This document shows positions 12,367-25,312 of a stretch of DNA of 64,000 nt, in pieces. Position 1 is the first letter of the stretch. Each line of letters starts with the position of its first letter. The translations under genes were made by a program, and so were the position numbers. The notes under the pieces are model-generated. The model worked only from the letters and a program-made list of their open reading frames with translations, was not told the DNA's origin and searched no databases. The DNA is taken from assembly GCA_020310875.1 (NCBI GenBank), contig CM035408.1, positions 145,132,407-145,196,406 of the forward strand, in the 5' to 3' direction. Source of the DNA: Ceratopteris richardii (Eukaryota; Streptophyta; Polypodiopsida; Polypodiales; Pteridaceae).

Positions 12367-15300
12367 AAGTCGTTCCTTCATCCAGGGCATCGTCGACACT
12401 CCTCCATTTGCAATCTCAGAGTCGCACGAATTTTGGCGAGGTATTTTGTCTTTTTGTGCCAAAGGTATATACAAGTTTTGGTTTGCCAGTATAAGCGTCT
12501 CGAAGTCTACTACAGGTCTAGCAAAATTTGTCTGGGTAGTTCTATTCAACTTTTTGAGATATAGTCAATTTTTTGCATCAAGGTATTTTAGTCACTGGCC
12601 ATGGCTGAAAGCAGTGATGTATTCCGTATGATGGTTGTTGAGGATAAGTTGGATGGTACCAACTACCCGTTATGGGCTTATATGATGAGACATGTATTGG
12701 TTGCAAAAGGACTGTGGAACATTGTGCAGGGTGTTGAAAAACAGCCTATCACACCTGCAACTGTTACAATTGTAGGTACTGAAGCTGATGCAGAAGGTGT
12801 CGAAGATGATGATATTCTAGATATTCCTATTCGTGTTGTGGTTTTTGCTGCACCTACTTTAGAGCAAATTCGTTGGGATAGCAGAGATGCCTAAACACAT
12901 GCATTGATAGCTTTGTCTGTCAAACATGTCATTATTCCTCACATACGCTCTTACAAAACAACTAAGGATGCTTGGGATACACTTACCACATTGTACCAAG
13001 CTAGGAATGAGGCTCGTGTTGCTTACCTTCGAAAACAGTTGGAGAGTGAGCACATGAATGAAGGTGATTCTATGGACATTTTTCTATCAAAGATCAAAGA
13101 CTTGAAGGAACAATTGATTTCTCTTGATGAGGTTATACCAGATAGCTCACTTGTGCAGACTATTCTGAATGGTCTTCCTGATTCATATCAAAGTTTTGCT
13201 TCTACTCTTCGGTTGATGACGAAAGGCAATCCAAATGCCTTGTCATTTGAGGAGTTAGTCTTTGTTCTGTTGCCAAAAGATGAGTCTAGGTAGAACAGGT
13301 CCATTATGCGTGTTGTAGATCAAGCTTTCCTGGCTAGCCAAAAGAGCAAAGGAAAATGGAGCTCTTCAACTAGTAAGCAGAAATCTGCTAATTCTGCACA
13401 ATCAAAGAGGGAAGACAAAGATAAAAAGAAATAAAAAAAGAAGAAATTGTTTTGCAAGTACTGTAAAGGAAATGATCATATCATAAAGAACTATCCAAAA
13501 ATGGCTGCTAAAGAGGCAAAGAAGAAAGAGGTTGGAATGGTTGTTGTAGAGGCCTCTAAACCAAAAATAGAGTCTGCTAATCTTGTGCAGGAAGAAGAAT
13601 GGGCGTTTGTTTGCAGTTTTGACCCATCTTCTCATGAGCAGTGCATGTCTGCAGTAGAGTCAGATGTTTGGTACTTTGACAGTGGGGCAACCAAACATAT
13701 TACTTGTAGCGCAATTTCTTCTCTTCACTCGAGCCTGCCCCTACAGGGTATGCTGTTACATGTGCCAACAACTCCTCTTATCTTGTTATGGGAGTTGGTA
13801 AGATCATTCTGACTACTGCTGATGGTAGTTCTTTCACTTTGTCAGATGCTTTGTTTGTGCTAGGGATCAAGAAAAATTTGTTATCAATTTCTGCATTAGC
13901 CAAGATTGGCTTGGTTGTGAAATTTGTTGACGACAAATGTACAGTTCATGATCTGTCAAATGGCGACGTGATTATTGCTTCTGGCATTTTATGTCATGGG
14001 CTGTATAAGCTCATATACTATGAAAGATTAGTAAATGATTCGGCATGTGCAGTACATGATTCTCAAGCTATGTCAGATGCAAAGCTTTGGCATGCACACT
14101 TTGGTCATCTGAATTTCGCTAGTTTGCTAGGCCTGCACAAACCTGAAATGGTGTCCTCTCTGCCCAAACTTGAGACACCTGGAAAACATGTTTGTGAAGG
14201 CTATATTTTGGGCAAAATGCAACGTTCCTCCTTTCCAAAAGATGGTTCAGTTCAGGCTACTCAGAAATTGCAGCTTGTACATAGTGATGTCTGTGGTTCT
14301 ATGCAGACACCTTCTTTTGGAAATTATCTTTACTTCGTGGCTTTCATCGATGATTTTTCCAAGCATGCATGGGTATATCCATTGAAGGCAAAGTCCGAAG
14401 TGTTCATGTGCTTCAAACAGTTTTTGGTTTTGGCTGAAAATTTGTGAGCATGTAGAATGGGCACCCCCCGTTCTGATCGCGGGGGGAATATATGTCTTCT
14501 GATTTTGATGCATTTCTTGTTGAACGTGGGATAAAACACCACTATATAATGCCATATACACCTCAACAGAATGGAGTTGCTAAACGAAAGAACATGTCAC
14601 TCATGAAGATGGCAAGGTGTACGGTCAAGAGTCAGGCTTTACCACATAGTTTCTAGCTTGAGGCTATCATGTGTGCAACATATGTGTCCCACTAAAGCAC
14701 TACAGTCTATCACTCCATATGAGGCTTGGCATGATCGCAAGCCATCTGTTGCTCATCTACATGTTTTTTGTTGTTTGGCATATGCATTAGTGCCTGAACA
14801 ACATCGCAAAAAATTGTATGATAAAGCAGTAAAATGTATTTTTTTTTGGTATAGTTTTGAAAGTAAAGGCTATCGTCTATATCATCAACATACTAAACCC
14901 ATTCTGGTTAGCCGTGATGTTGTTTTTGTGGAAGATGCTATTCAACCATTGCTTTCATGTATTAAGGAGACATCTGTTAGCTCCAAAGACATGTATAATA
15001 CTTTGCTGCCTCTTTTTACAGGTGGACAGTCTAGTGCTGGTCCTAATGAGGTAACTTCTCAGCCTTTGTAGGTTTCATGTGATGATGCAGATCATCCCAT
15101 TTGTGATGCAAATTTACATGATGCGCTTGTTGATGAGAGAGCTGATATTGAGGATGCAAAAACTATGCCAAAATGGTTGGTCTAGTTGCATGATAACAAA
15201 TTACATGCACCTCTATCATATCGTACTTGATCAGGCTTTCATAGTGTCTCTCTTGCATCAGATTGCTATGCTATGATTGCATCTAGTCTATATGATGAGG

Positions 15301-16896
15301 CTGAGCTAGTTTCACTTGATGAAGCACAAAATTTAGAAAATTGGATGGCTACTATGCAATCTGAATATGATGATATAATGAAGAATGGTACTTGGTCTTT
15401 ACGTGACTTGCCTCTTGGCAAGAAGGCCATTGGCACTAAGTGGGTATACAAGCTGGAGCGTAAACCTGATGATACAGTTGACAGGTATAAGGCTAGGCTT
15501 GTTGCAAAGGGTTATGCGCAGGAAAGAGGCATTGATTTTGATGAAAGCTTTGCTCCTACTTGCCGAATGACTACTGTTTGTAGCATTTGTGCACTTGCAG
15601 CTCATCATGGTTAGAATGTACATCAGTTGGACATTAAAACAACATTTCTGAATGGTGACTTGCATGAAGAAGTGTATGTTTTTCATCCCCGTGGCTTTGT
15701 GTAGAAAGGGCATGAAAACCAGGTGTGCAGGTTAAAGAAGGCATTATATGGTTTAAAGCAAGCACCAAGTGCTTGGTATGAGAAGATACATGCCTATCTG
15801 ATTGCACATTCTGAAAGCACCTTATATGTCAAGCATACGAATGATGTACTTCTAATCATTGTGGTGTATGTTGATGACATTCTGCTCACTGGTCCTCACG
15901 AGAAGCATACTACTGATTTCAAGGTTGATTTACATGCCTCATTTGAGATGTCTGATTTGGGGCATTTGCATCATTATTTGGGCATTCGATTTATGTACAT
16001 TGATGGTGGAATGGCTTTGTGTCAAATGAAATATATTGACACATTATTGCAGTATTTTGACCTTGAAGACTGTAAACCTATTGCTACTCCTATGGAGACA
16101 AATTTACGACTAAGTTTTCATGATGTTGGAGTATGCATTTGCTGTTGTTCACTATCATCAGGCTGTTGGATGCTTGATTTACTTATGCATTACTCGGCCA
16201 GATATTCAGTTTGTTATCTCACAAATGAGCAGGTTTATGCATTGCCCAGGAGTCAAGCATTGGTAGGTGGTTAAGCGCATCGTTCGCTACTTGAGTGTTA
16301 CTCGACTACTTGGGTTATTTTATCCCAAGGGGGGATCACTATTGCTAGATTTGCATGCTTTTCCGACTCTGATTGGGCTGGTTGCTATGATAGTTGTGTC
16401 TCCACTAGTGGCATTTGCTTCATGCTTGGTACCTCATGTATATCTTGGTTGAGCAAGAATCACCCTACTGTGGCCACTTCTAGTTGTGAGGCTGAGTATA
16501 GGGTAGCTTTCACAGTGATTGTTGAGTGTGTGTGGCTCAGACGCCTTATGGCTCATTTGGGCGTTGGTCAGTCTTCTACCACCACCATCTTCACTGACAA
16601 TCAGAGCACATTGGTAGTTGCGAGGAACCCTATGTTCCATGCTCGCACTAAGCACATTGAGGTGGATTATCATTATGTTAGGGAGAGGATCTGTGCTGGG
16701 GAGATTAGCTTGGCATATGTGTCCACGCAAGAGAACATTGCAGACCTTTTCATGAAGGCTCTACCTAGGGAGAAGTTTGAAGCTTTTTGCAAAGCTTTGG
16801 GCTTACTTCCTTTTGTGGAGTAATTTCCACATAGCTTGGCACTTCCTTATACATGAGTGCCAGCTCCTTGTTCACCACATCACTCCCAGGGGGATT

Positions 16897-17134
16897 AGTT
16901 GGTATATTTAGGTAGTGATGTGTGTGAACACACTAGGACCACCGGGGCACTTTTTTCCCTCTTTAGGAGGTTTTTTCCCCCCATCTTGTATATATGCCTA
17001 TTGGCCTTGACGGGTTACTTATCTTTGTACATTCTAGTGGTAATACATTCAATATTGTGTGTTGTGCTCCAAGCTTCTTCTTCTTCTTCTTCCTTGTGAT
17101 GTTCACGTGCTTCCAGAGACATCTAAATCCAACA
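16897..17134 (+). repeat. Copia-1 3' LTR
   Basis: Preceded by the polypurine tract cccaggggggatt and ends aaatccaaca. Aligns end to end with the 5' LTR at 12126 with scattered substitutions and a few small length differences. Confidence 0.9.
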
Positions 17135-17442
17135 CCTTTTATTCATTGTCCTCTCTCTTTGATGGTGGTACAATTGGTGTACCCAATGCAATCCCGAAAG
17201 GCTCACCGTTAGCCTCCACAACCTAGCCTTGATCCCTCCTCTATGAGGATTCCTATTCAAGGTCCTCTAGAACAATCATGCTTATAATCATGCGGAATAA
17301 TGTATTGGATGATCAAGTTGTCTAGCCTTGCCCCTCACATGCAACATAGTGCCTACTTATTGAATCTAATAGGATCCCTAAATGCATTAGGACTAGTCAA
17401 ACACATTAACTAGAATAACCAAACACAAAAAAATGACCACAA

Positions 17443-17692
17443 AGTCCATGTCCCGTAGTTCGAGTGGTTTGGCGCTCGCCTCTTGAAGCAAAGGTCCAAA
17501 GCTCAATCCCCAAGCTAGACATGTAAGACTTTAGCTAGACCAGAACAATTGGATTCCATGTAGCCTTGTCTAATGCCTGCTTTGTGGGATGTGGGAGGTC
17601 CCATGGATACTATGCACATTCACCTATATAGTTGCACTTTTAAGTTAGAGTTGGGGGCATAGACACCTACCAAACCTCCATAATGAAAAAAA
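17443..17692 (+). mobile_element. tRNA-derived SINE, copy 1
   Basis: The head has a tRNA-like layout: box A region gtagttcgagtggtttgg at about 17456, then cgctcgcctcttgaagc, and a decayed box B near ggtccaaagctcaatcccc at about 17493. The body (ttgtgggatgtgggaggtcc, atggatactatgc, aagttagagttgggggcat, aacctccat) aligns with the reverse strand of 61241-61529, and the element ends in an A-rich tail. Flanks atgaccacaaa (about 17433) and atcatcacaaa (17694) look like a diverged target duplication. Older than the second copy. Confidence 0.8.
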
Positions 17693-17704
17693 GATCATCA
17701 CAAA

Positions 17705-18862
17705 ACATATATAATCACACCAAAGTTTTAAAATTTTGTGCACTATAAAAATTGATAGACTTCAATTGATTGTAGTCACACATCATAGGCATTTTATAAA
17801 AAAACATTGTAGATCCTTTTCACTTACTACTCTCCTTATGCTTGAACATTACCTTTAATCGGTTCGTTTACAGGATAAATCTTATTACACTAATTAATAA
17901 CATCGAAATGTTGTGCAACACTTACAAAATTCTATGTGCTCTTCAAGATTAGATTATTTTACACATACCTTCGAACAACACTTGCACAAAGAAAAGAATC
18001 GTTTGTATTCATCATAGTAGCACGTTTTGTTCCACTTATAAATAATCTTTTTCACTCTAAATCTCTCATCATGTCTCTGTAATTTTCTCATGAGTATCAT
18101 GAGTATGTCTTTTCATACTTCCATTTACAAAAGGATATCATGTCTTTACACATCTTGTGCATATTTCTCAAAGTTTTTTGAAAAAAAGAAAAATTGCTAC
18201 AAGTTAATGACTACTATAGCGTTAATATCACCTATGCTGAAAAGAAAGATCATTGCTTGTGAGCTAGGGGGGCTCACATGGACCAAAACTTTTGATTCCA
18301 AAGTAGCATCTATAAGTAGTAATCTTCTAAAAGTATCTTTTTTTCAGCGTACTCTTTAGCCCCATCAACTACTTATTGCATCTTGATTTTAACTATTGCT
18401 TGGCGATTTTCTAAAAGCTCCAAAACACTAGCACATTTCCTTGGCATTACTATGGCACTAAGAGCAATGGGATTGATGCCAGATTCATCTCAAAAGGATA
18501 CTTTCCAATCTCCTTATTATATGGTCTAATATTATACACAATTTCTACTAATGTCAAATAAGTATCCTTATCAATCTTCCTACTTCTCAAACACATACAT
18601 ACAAATATTATACCTTTTGAAGAAACAATTGAGTTTTCGTGTATTAACATATAACCTATTTTATTTTTATTTAGTTAAGACTAAATTAAGATGAATCCCA
18701 TGTTGACAATCAAATAATACCAATTGTGAGGCTTTTCAAGTAGAGTGTTCTAGTGTAACATGGCCATCATGCATACTCACTCTACTCTCTAAGCGAGAAA
18801 TCTTATGATAATTCTCCATGTAGGGATGTTTTCTACTAGCCCTTGTTCCATACACATGGTAC
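17705..18862. other. no recognised gene
   Basis: AT-rich DNA. A short open segment on the minus strand at 18450-18650 and sequence below it read without obvious family motifs. No element ends seen. Confidence 0.35.
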
Positions 18863-18887
18863 ATGTGTGTATGTATATATGTCTATG

Positions 18888-18924
<37 letters not shown>

Positions 18925-19022
18925 GTGTATATGTATATATGTATATATATGTATGTGTGTATGTACACACACAAACACACACACACACACATATATATAT
19001 ATATGTGTGTGTGTGTGTGTAC
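18863..19022. repeat. compound (TA/TG/CA)n microsatellite
   Basis: Alternating purine-pyrimidine runs: (TA)n, (TG)n, (CA)n, (TA)n, (TG)n. All six frames give Tyr/Ile/Cys/Val/His/Thr-rich readings, which are not genes. Confidence 0.95.
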
Positions 19023-19318
19023 ATAAATACCTTCATAAAAACTACACATAATACAAACAAAAATACATAGCATAACATAAAAAACATATAATGTATCATA
19101 AAAAATATATAAAATCCCTACAAAAGTCGACTTAATTAAAAAAATATTATAGATAGGAGTGTATATCTATGTACGTGCAAGATCATACATGCACAAATTC
19201 ATGTGCATGTATATATTTTTGTGTATTGTATGTGTATGTGTTTGTGCTTTATGTAGGTGAATACAATATTGTTCATGTGTAAATGTATGCATATGAATGT
19301 GTTTTATGCAAAAAACAT

Positions 19319-19349
19319 AGGATAGGTATAAGGTTAGGCTTGTTGCAAG
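19319..19349 (+). mobile_element. Copia-A, left remnant (RT)
   Basis: About 30 bases matching the DRYKARLVA part of the Copia-1 family reverse transcriptase (compare about 15480-15510). The family match resumes at 25313, on the far side of Copia-B. Everything upstream of this point in Copia-A is missing. Confidence 0.75.
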
Positions 19350-19649
19350 TGAAGTATTTCGATGGTGATGCACCACAGTGCGCTCTCCTTCTTGAGAGCT
19401 CCACGTCTATATCCTCGGAGTAGAAAACTGAGCTCTTAGGATTGCACACGGTACTCCACACAGAGGCTGCAGAATACATAAAAAAAAACACAGTACACAG
19501 GGAGCAGGAAGATAGACTTCTTAGGTCTTACAAATGCAATCAAACTTACAGTCTGCAGCTGACCAGGCCATTGTATGTTTTATTAAAGAACATATACAAA
19601 GAAGTGTTCAATGGCCATTTGGCCTTTCACATAGAAACTAATGGTAACA
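19350..19649 (-). repeat. Copia-B 3' LTR
   Basis: 300 bases; on the plus strand tgaagtatttcgatgg to atggtaaca. Contains gttttattaaag, an AATAAA-like poly(A) signal on the element strand. Adjoined by the polypurine tract, which reads tagtgggagat on the minus strand. Confidence 0.92.
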
Positions 19650-22600
19650 ATCTCCCACTAAAGGCCAATATGGCCAAAGTAACTATGGGAGAGAAATGAA
19701 GAATGATAAAGAATACCTAAGTGTAAGTATACAAACTATACCTCCCACTTGATGGGCATGTTATGCAATATACAAGTGACTATGTAAGAGCATGAATCAA
19801 GTAACCCCCATCAAGTGACAGTATTGTCGAAAGCTATCCATGGTAGAGCTTTAGTCGAAGCATTTGTAGCATTATCTTGAGTGTGAACATTCTCAATAAT
19901 AATGCGCTCAATGGCTAAGAAATCTCTAATGAAGTGATACATCACCTCAATGTGCTTGGTATTTGCATGATAGACCGGATTCTTGGCCAAAGCAATGGCA
20001 CTCTAACTATCACTGAGGTAAACCCTTATCACAAGCAAGACGAGAAAACCACAATGCTTCCTTACATGCCTCACTTGTTGCAACATACTCTACTTCTGTG
20101 GTGGAAACAACTATACATTCTTGAAGACGAGATCTCCAAGAGATAGCACCTCCAACAAAATGAAAAATGTACCCTAATGTAGACTTACGATTGTCTACAC
20201 AACCAGCATAGTCAGAGTCTGTGTAACCAATAATGGATGCTTTCCCTTTACCTAAGCATAGGCACTTTTCCTTAGTGCCACTCAGATATCTCAAAATCAT
20301 CTTGACCGCTTCCCAATATTTCTTGCCAGGATTAGACATATATCTGCTCACAACTCCCACTACAAATGCAATGTTTGGTCTCGTAGTTACCATAGCATAC
20401 ATGAGACTACCAATAACAGACTGCCAGGGAATTTTGTTCATGAATTCCTTTTCCTCATCTGATTTGGGGCAATCATCCTTGCTCAATTTCACATATGTGG
20501 GTAAAGGTGTACTCAATGCCTTTCCACCCTACATATTGAACATGTGAAGTACTTTGGATATGTACTCACTTTGAGACAATTATATGCATCTTTTACTCCT
20601 ATCACGAGTAATGGGCATGCCAAGGATATGTTTGGCATCCCCCAAATCCTTCATATCAAATGTTTGACTCAACTTCCTTTTGAGAATTGACAAGTCATAC
20701 GAGGACTTCCCAGCAATCAACATATCATTGACATAAAGTATCAAGCATATCAAGTTGCCATTTGAGCATCTCTTTGTGTAGAGACAATGATCCTCATTGC
20801 TTCAAGAATAGCCTTGGGACTTCATAAAAGCATAAAACTTTTGGTACCATTGTCTAGGGGACTGTTTCAGTCCATACAAGCTCTTCTTGAGCTTACAAAG
20901 TAGACTTTCCTTGCCAGGAACTACATAATCCTCTGGTTGTTCCATATAGATCTCATCTATAAGATCTCCATGCAAGAAAGCAGTATTCACATCCATTTGG
21001 ACTAGCTCTAAGTTTTCCATTGCAATGAATCCAAGCAACATCCATAGGGTAGTCATCTTAACAACTGGAGAGAAGATTTCCTCAAAATCAACACCATGTT
21101 GTTGCTTAAAACCCTTTGCAACAAGTCGTGCTTTATACCTTGGAGAAGCACTATCTGATGTGAATTTCAGCTTATATACCAATTTACATGGTAAAGTTTT
21201 CCTTCCCTTTGGCAAAGTTACTAAATCCTAAGTACCATTCTTGTTAATAGAATTCAACTCACTCTTCATGGTTGGCTCCCAATTGACATGATCCTCTATT
21301 TGCATAGCCTCTTTGTAGCAAGAAGGCTCACAAACATCTGTTAACATAACAAAATCTAAACCTAGAACATATCTATCAGGTGGATGTGAGACACGTGTAG
21401 AGCGTCTCAGTGGTTGCTGAACAGGAACATGTGCAGACTGATCTAATTGGACATTCTCTTGAACGTCCCTATGTGCAACATTTTTATGAATGCTAACTGG
21501 AGGACTATTATCCTCAAACAACAATCTTCTCACTTCAACCTCTTTAATGGGTTGTTTATGCATCTTAGACTCATTGAAAATGACATCACTACTTCTGATC
21601 ATTGACTGTGTTTCAGGATCCCATAAGCGATATCCAAATTGTCCTTCATGACCATATCCAAGAGAAATGCATTTCTTTGACTTATGGTCTAACTTTTGTC
21701 TAAGACTCTTGGGTATATGAACATATGCTTCACACCCAAAAACTCGAAGATGATCATAATATGGTGGCTTCCCTGTCCATAACTCTTGTGCCACTTTCAA
21801 ACCTTTGGTAGTACTAGGTGAAAGGTTAATCACATGAATTGCAGTCTATACTTCTTCTGCCCAAAAGCCTTGTGAGAGTTTTGCATGATGCAACATAGAA
21901 ACTACTCTATCTTGAATAGTTCTATTCATCCTTTTAGCTACACCATTCTATACTAGGGTATAAGGAGCTGTAAACTCTCTACAAATCCCTTTAGACTGAC
22001 AAAAAAGGCTAAATTCATGTGAGGTATACTCACCCCCATTATCTGAACATAAAGCCTTAAGCTTAGTTCCTTTTTCAGTCTCAATTGAAGCAAGATATTT
22101 TTTGAAAGTAGGGAATATCTCATCCTTCAATTTTATAGGATATACCTGGACTTTTCTAGTGGCATCATCTATGAAAGTGACAAAGTAAAGAGAACCACCT
22201 AAGGACCTAGTGGGCATAGGACCACACTCATCTGTATGAATGAGATCTAAAGGCTGAATTGAAGAGTCAATGTGCATTCTATGCACATTTCTGGTTTGCT
22301 TTCCAAATTGACAATGCTCACAAAATGAAAAATCAGAGAAAGCTAACACAGGTAAGTAGCCATAATGAGAAAGATTTTCAGTTCCACTACGAGATATATG
22401 ACCCAAATGGCCATGCCAAATACAAGCCTGAGGGTATTCAGTAACAACTAACGTGTTCTTTATGTGATACAAATAAAGGATAAAGTGAGCCAACTTTGCT
22501 TCCTTTTGCAATAACCATATTTCCCTTTGATATACAAAAGGACTGAGCATAGAAGACCACCTTGTAACCAAGGTCATCAAGTTGACCAACTGACATCAAG

Positions 22601-24720
22601 CTGCTTGATAATTGAGGTACCTGGCATACATTATGCATAGTAAATTTTGAACCATGAATGAACTGCACAACCTTATCTCCAATCCCCACAACGTCACACT
22701 GGTAAGAGTCACCAAGTCTCATGGTACCAAGAGACTTTGCTGCATAATTAGAGAACCATTCTCTGTGTGGTGTCACATGGAAAGAAGTAATAGAATCTAG
22801 CAGCCACATGTGGGAAAGAGAATCAGCCATAAGAGCCTCAATTGGCACAATACTATCAAGTGTCAACACATCAGCATCATCAAAAATAGCATTAAGTTCT
22901 TCAATCTTCACAGTCAAAGTAGATGGTGCAGATAGTTGTTTAACATGCCCATCAACATTTTGTCCTTTACCTTATGACATTATTTCTTCATGTGTCCTTG
23001 CTTATGACAATAATAGCATTCAATATCCCTCTTCCTTGATTTACTTCTACTCTTATTCCATTGACCATTCTTTTCCTTGTTCTTGTTCTTGCCATGTTAC
23101 TGATTCTTTCCTTGGTAAGAATCACGAACATTATATGCATCTCCACTCTGAGTGACAACCATAGATTTTCTACGAATCTCCTCACTCAAGTGCTCCACAT
23201 ATGTCATCATAGACGAGTTTACCACCAGGTGCACTATTGCTAATAACAGTGCAAAACGTATCCCATGATGATGGCAAGGTGCATAACAACAATAGTGCTT
23301 TCATTTCAGTATCCATATCCATTTTCTGAGCCTGTAACTGGGAGAATATAGCATCAAACTCATTTAGATGAGAAACAACACTATCTATGTCCTTCATAAG
23401 GTCATATAATTTTCTCATCAGATACACTTTATTTGATGATGTCTCTTTTTCATTTATATTGCATAACCTCTTCCAAAGCTCCTCTGCACTTTCACAGTCT
23501 AATATCGTAAAGTAAACATTATCTGCCAGGTGCAAGCGAATGGTAGACCTGGCCATTTCATCTTACTCGTCCCAATCATCTTCATCCATGTCAGTAGGCT
23601 TCTTTGAAATCCCATTTAATGGCTTCCATTGCCTCTTTTGAATTAGCACATCTTTAATCTGATTCTTCCATAGAGCAAAGTTTATGCCATCAAATTCTCG
23701 GATCTCAAAATGTTCTTTGCCCTGCAAGTTATAACTCCTCCTCGAAACACTGGAACTAGACCCTTATCCACCAGATGTGTGTGAGACCTTTGATGCCATG
23801 ATGATAGAGAACCAAATAGAATGATAATGGAGCTAGAAGAGTCCAAACACCAATGAATAAGTGTATCAAGGAGTAAATCGACCACTGTATAGTTAACAAA
23901 ACCAAAAATCTAGAAAGATTTTGCCAGAGTATCCTCTGCAAAATGAGTGTATGACTAGTGTCAAAATATCATAAAACTGCAAGTACTGACATGTTTATCT
24001 ACATAGTGAATCACTGACTCCACGGCATACAATCAGTTACCCAATAGAAGCCAACTAGGCTTATTGAGCACCTATGAACAACTATCATACATCTCCTATG
24101 GCGAGGCTGGGTAAGTCTTCCACCTGCATCACCGAAGAGACCCCGTCATCTGGGTGTCTCCCATTTAAGAAAACCTCACCACGACCCTCTTTATCAAACA
24201 TGAAAGGCTTTATGCAAAAATGTAACTGCTATATCAATGACCACATGGACGTACATAAATGGTATCCATAGAAGCATACATGGTGTGTATGTGCTCAATA
24301 TATGAAGTAAAATGACTTAAAAAGGCTAAATGCATAGCCCAAAAACTAGCCAACAACATCTGCAAGTGTCTGTCAACTCTGATGTTTTATGCTCAAAAAC
24401 TTGCATAAATTTGCAGCTGTTGCTCCCACCAAAATTGAAAACCTTTTGAGAAACCTGTAGTTTTATGAGTGTGGGTGAAAACACAGCCGCAAAGGTTGAT
24501 ATTTATTGTCGAATAAGTATAAAGAATATTCTTCTTGATTTTCTTGGACCTGTGTGAAGAGAACTATGTGTGAAAGTACTCCAAAATGGCTCCAAAAGAC
24601 GCCCCAAATGCTTCAAAAAGAGGTCTTGAAAGCAAAGAATGAAGCCTTGAGGGACCAAAACATGTTCAAGGTAATGTTAACCTTAGTCTTTTCCCTTCTT
24701 TAGGCACCACAAGAGTGTAG

Positions 24721-24800
24721 CTTAGTGGCAAGAGATTGCAACGGTTAAGCGAGCTCTAGGGGGAATAGTATTGGGATGGCTGACCTCCTGGGAAGTACCG
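24721..24800 (+). mobile_element. 5S rRNA-derived segment in the Copia-B leader
   Basis: About 60 bases (24741-24800) follow plant 5S rRNA from about its position 50 onward: ggttaagcgagct, then gaatagtattgggatggc, then tgacctcctgggaagt. These correspond to the 5S internal promoter (box A, intermediate element, box C). The first 50 bases of 5S are not recognisable. In their place is tagcttagtggcaagag, which fits a tRNA box A. It lies on the strand opposite to Copia-B, between primer site and gag. Options: a Cassandra-type TRIM fragment (LTRs known to carry 5S), a 5S-derived or chimeric SINE, or a 5S pseudogene. Confidence 0.65.
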
Positions 24801-24999
24801 GGAACCTCTATCTTCCTTGATCGTTGAGGTCGTCCCTCTCGTGCAGCCAACGATGCCAACGATGACTTTGGTGACTCGGATGACAAGGTATGCCAAGGCC
24901 TATGGCTTGGTCGCCGCCTTAATTGTAAGCCTTGGAGAAAGCCAAGGGGGGGTCCTCGCTTCACTCGCACAAAAGGAACAAAGCTTTTGCATCGAACTT

Positions 25000-25013
25000 G
25001 GCTCTAATATCAA
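25000..25013 (-). other. Copia-B primer binding site
   Basis: The minus strand reads ttgatattagagcc directly inside the 5' LTR, close to the initiator-Met match ttggtatcagagcc. This supports the element's orientation. Confidence 0.75.
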
Positions 25014-25312
25014 TGAAGTATTTCGATGGCAATGCACCACAGTGTGCTCTTCTTCTCGAGAGCCCCACGACGATATCTTCAGAGTAGAAAACTGAGCTCC
25101 TAAGGTTGCACACGGTACTCCGTACAGAGGCTACAGAATACGCAAAAAAAACACAGTACACAGGGAGCACAAAGATAGACTTCTTAGGTCTTACAGATGT
25201 AGCCAAACTTATAGTCTGTAGCTGACCAGGCCACTATATGTTTTATTAAAGTACATATACAAAGAAATGTCCAGTGGCCATTTGGCCTTTCACATGGACA
25301 CTAATGGTAACA
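25014..25312 (-). repeat. Copia-B 5' LTR
   Basis: 299 bases, aligned end to end with 19350-19649; differences are mostly transitions. Next to the primer site on its low-coordinate side. Confidence 0.92.

Larger units (their letters stand above)
12126..17134 (+). mobile_element. Copia-1, Ty1/copia LTR retrotransposon, broken
   Basis: Fossil Ty1/copia element of Tnt1-like organisation with two LTRs. Parts in order: 5' LTR, primer site, gag (about 12600-13430, UBN2-type), CCHC-like knuckle (about 13450-13500), protease (about 13650-13830), integrase (about 14050-14950), RVT_2 reverse transcriptase (about 15300-16130), RNase H (about 16430-16820), polypurine tract, 3' LTR. It is about 5.0 kb and complete in layout but broken in roughly ten or more places. 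LTRs differ at about 14% of positions by eye, so it is old. Probable 5-bp target duplication cctct/ccttt. It is the best-preserved member of the family that makes up most plus-strand elements here. Confidence 0.93.
19350..25312 (-). mobile_element. Copia-B, Ty1/copia element nested in Copia-A, broken
   Basis: Fossil minus-strand Copia, about 5.96 kb, Tnt1-like. Reading down the minus strand: 5' LTR 25014-25312, primer site 25000-25013, a long leader, gag (about 23800-23180), knuckle (about 23000), protease (about 22800-22600), integrase (about 22500-21700), reverse transcriptase (about 21230-20600), RNase H (about 20520-19800), polypurine tract 19650-19666, 3' LTR 19350-19649. It is inserted into the RT region of Copia-A; the flanks gcaag and acaaa fit a GCAAA duplication with one change on each side. 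LTRs differ at about 34 of 300 positions by eye (about 11%). Broken in roughly ten places. It belongs to a different Copia family from the plus-strand copies. Confidence 0.93.

Noticed and set aside
18789-19099. Overlapping open readings rich in Tyr, Val, Cys, His
   Set aside because: Microsatellite translation, same reasoning as above.
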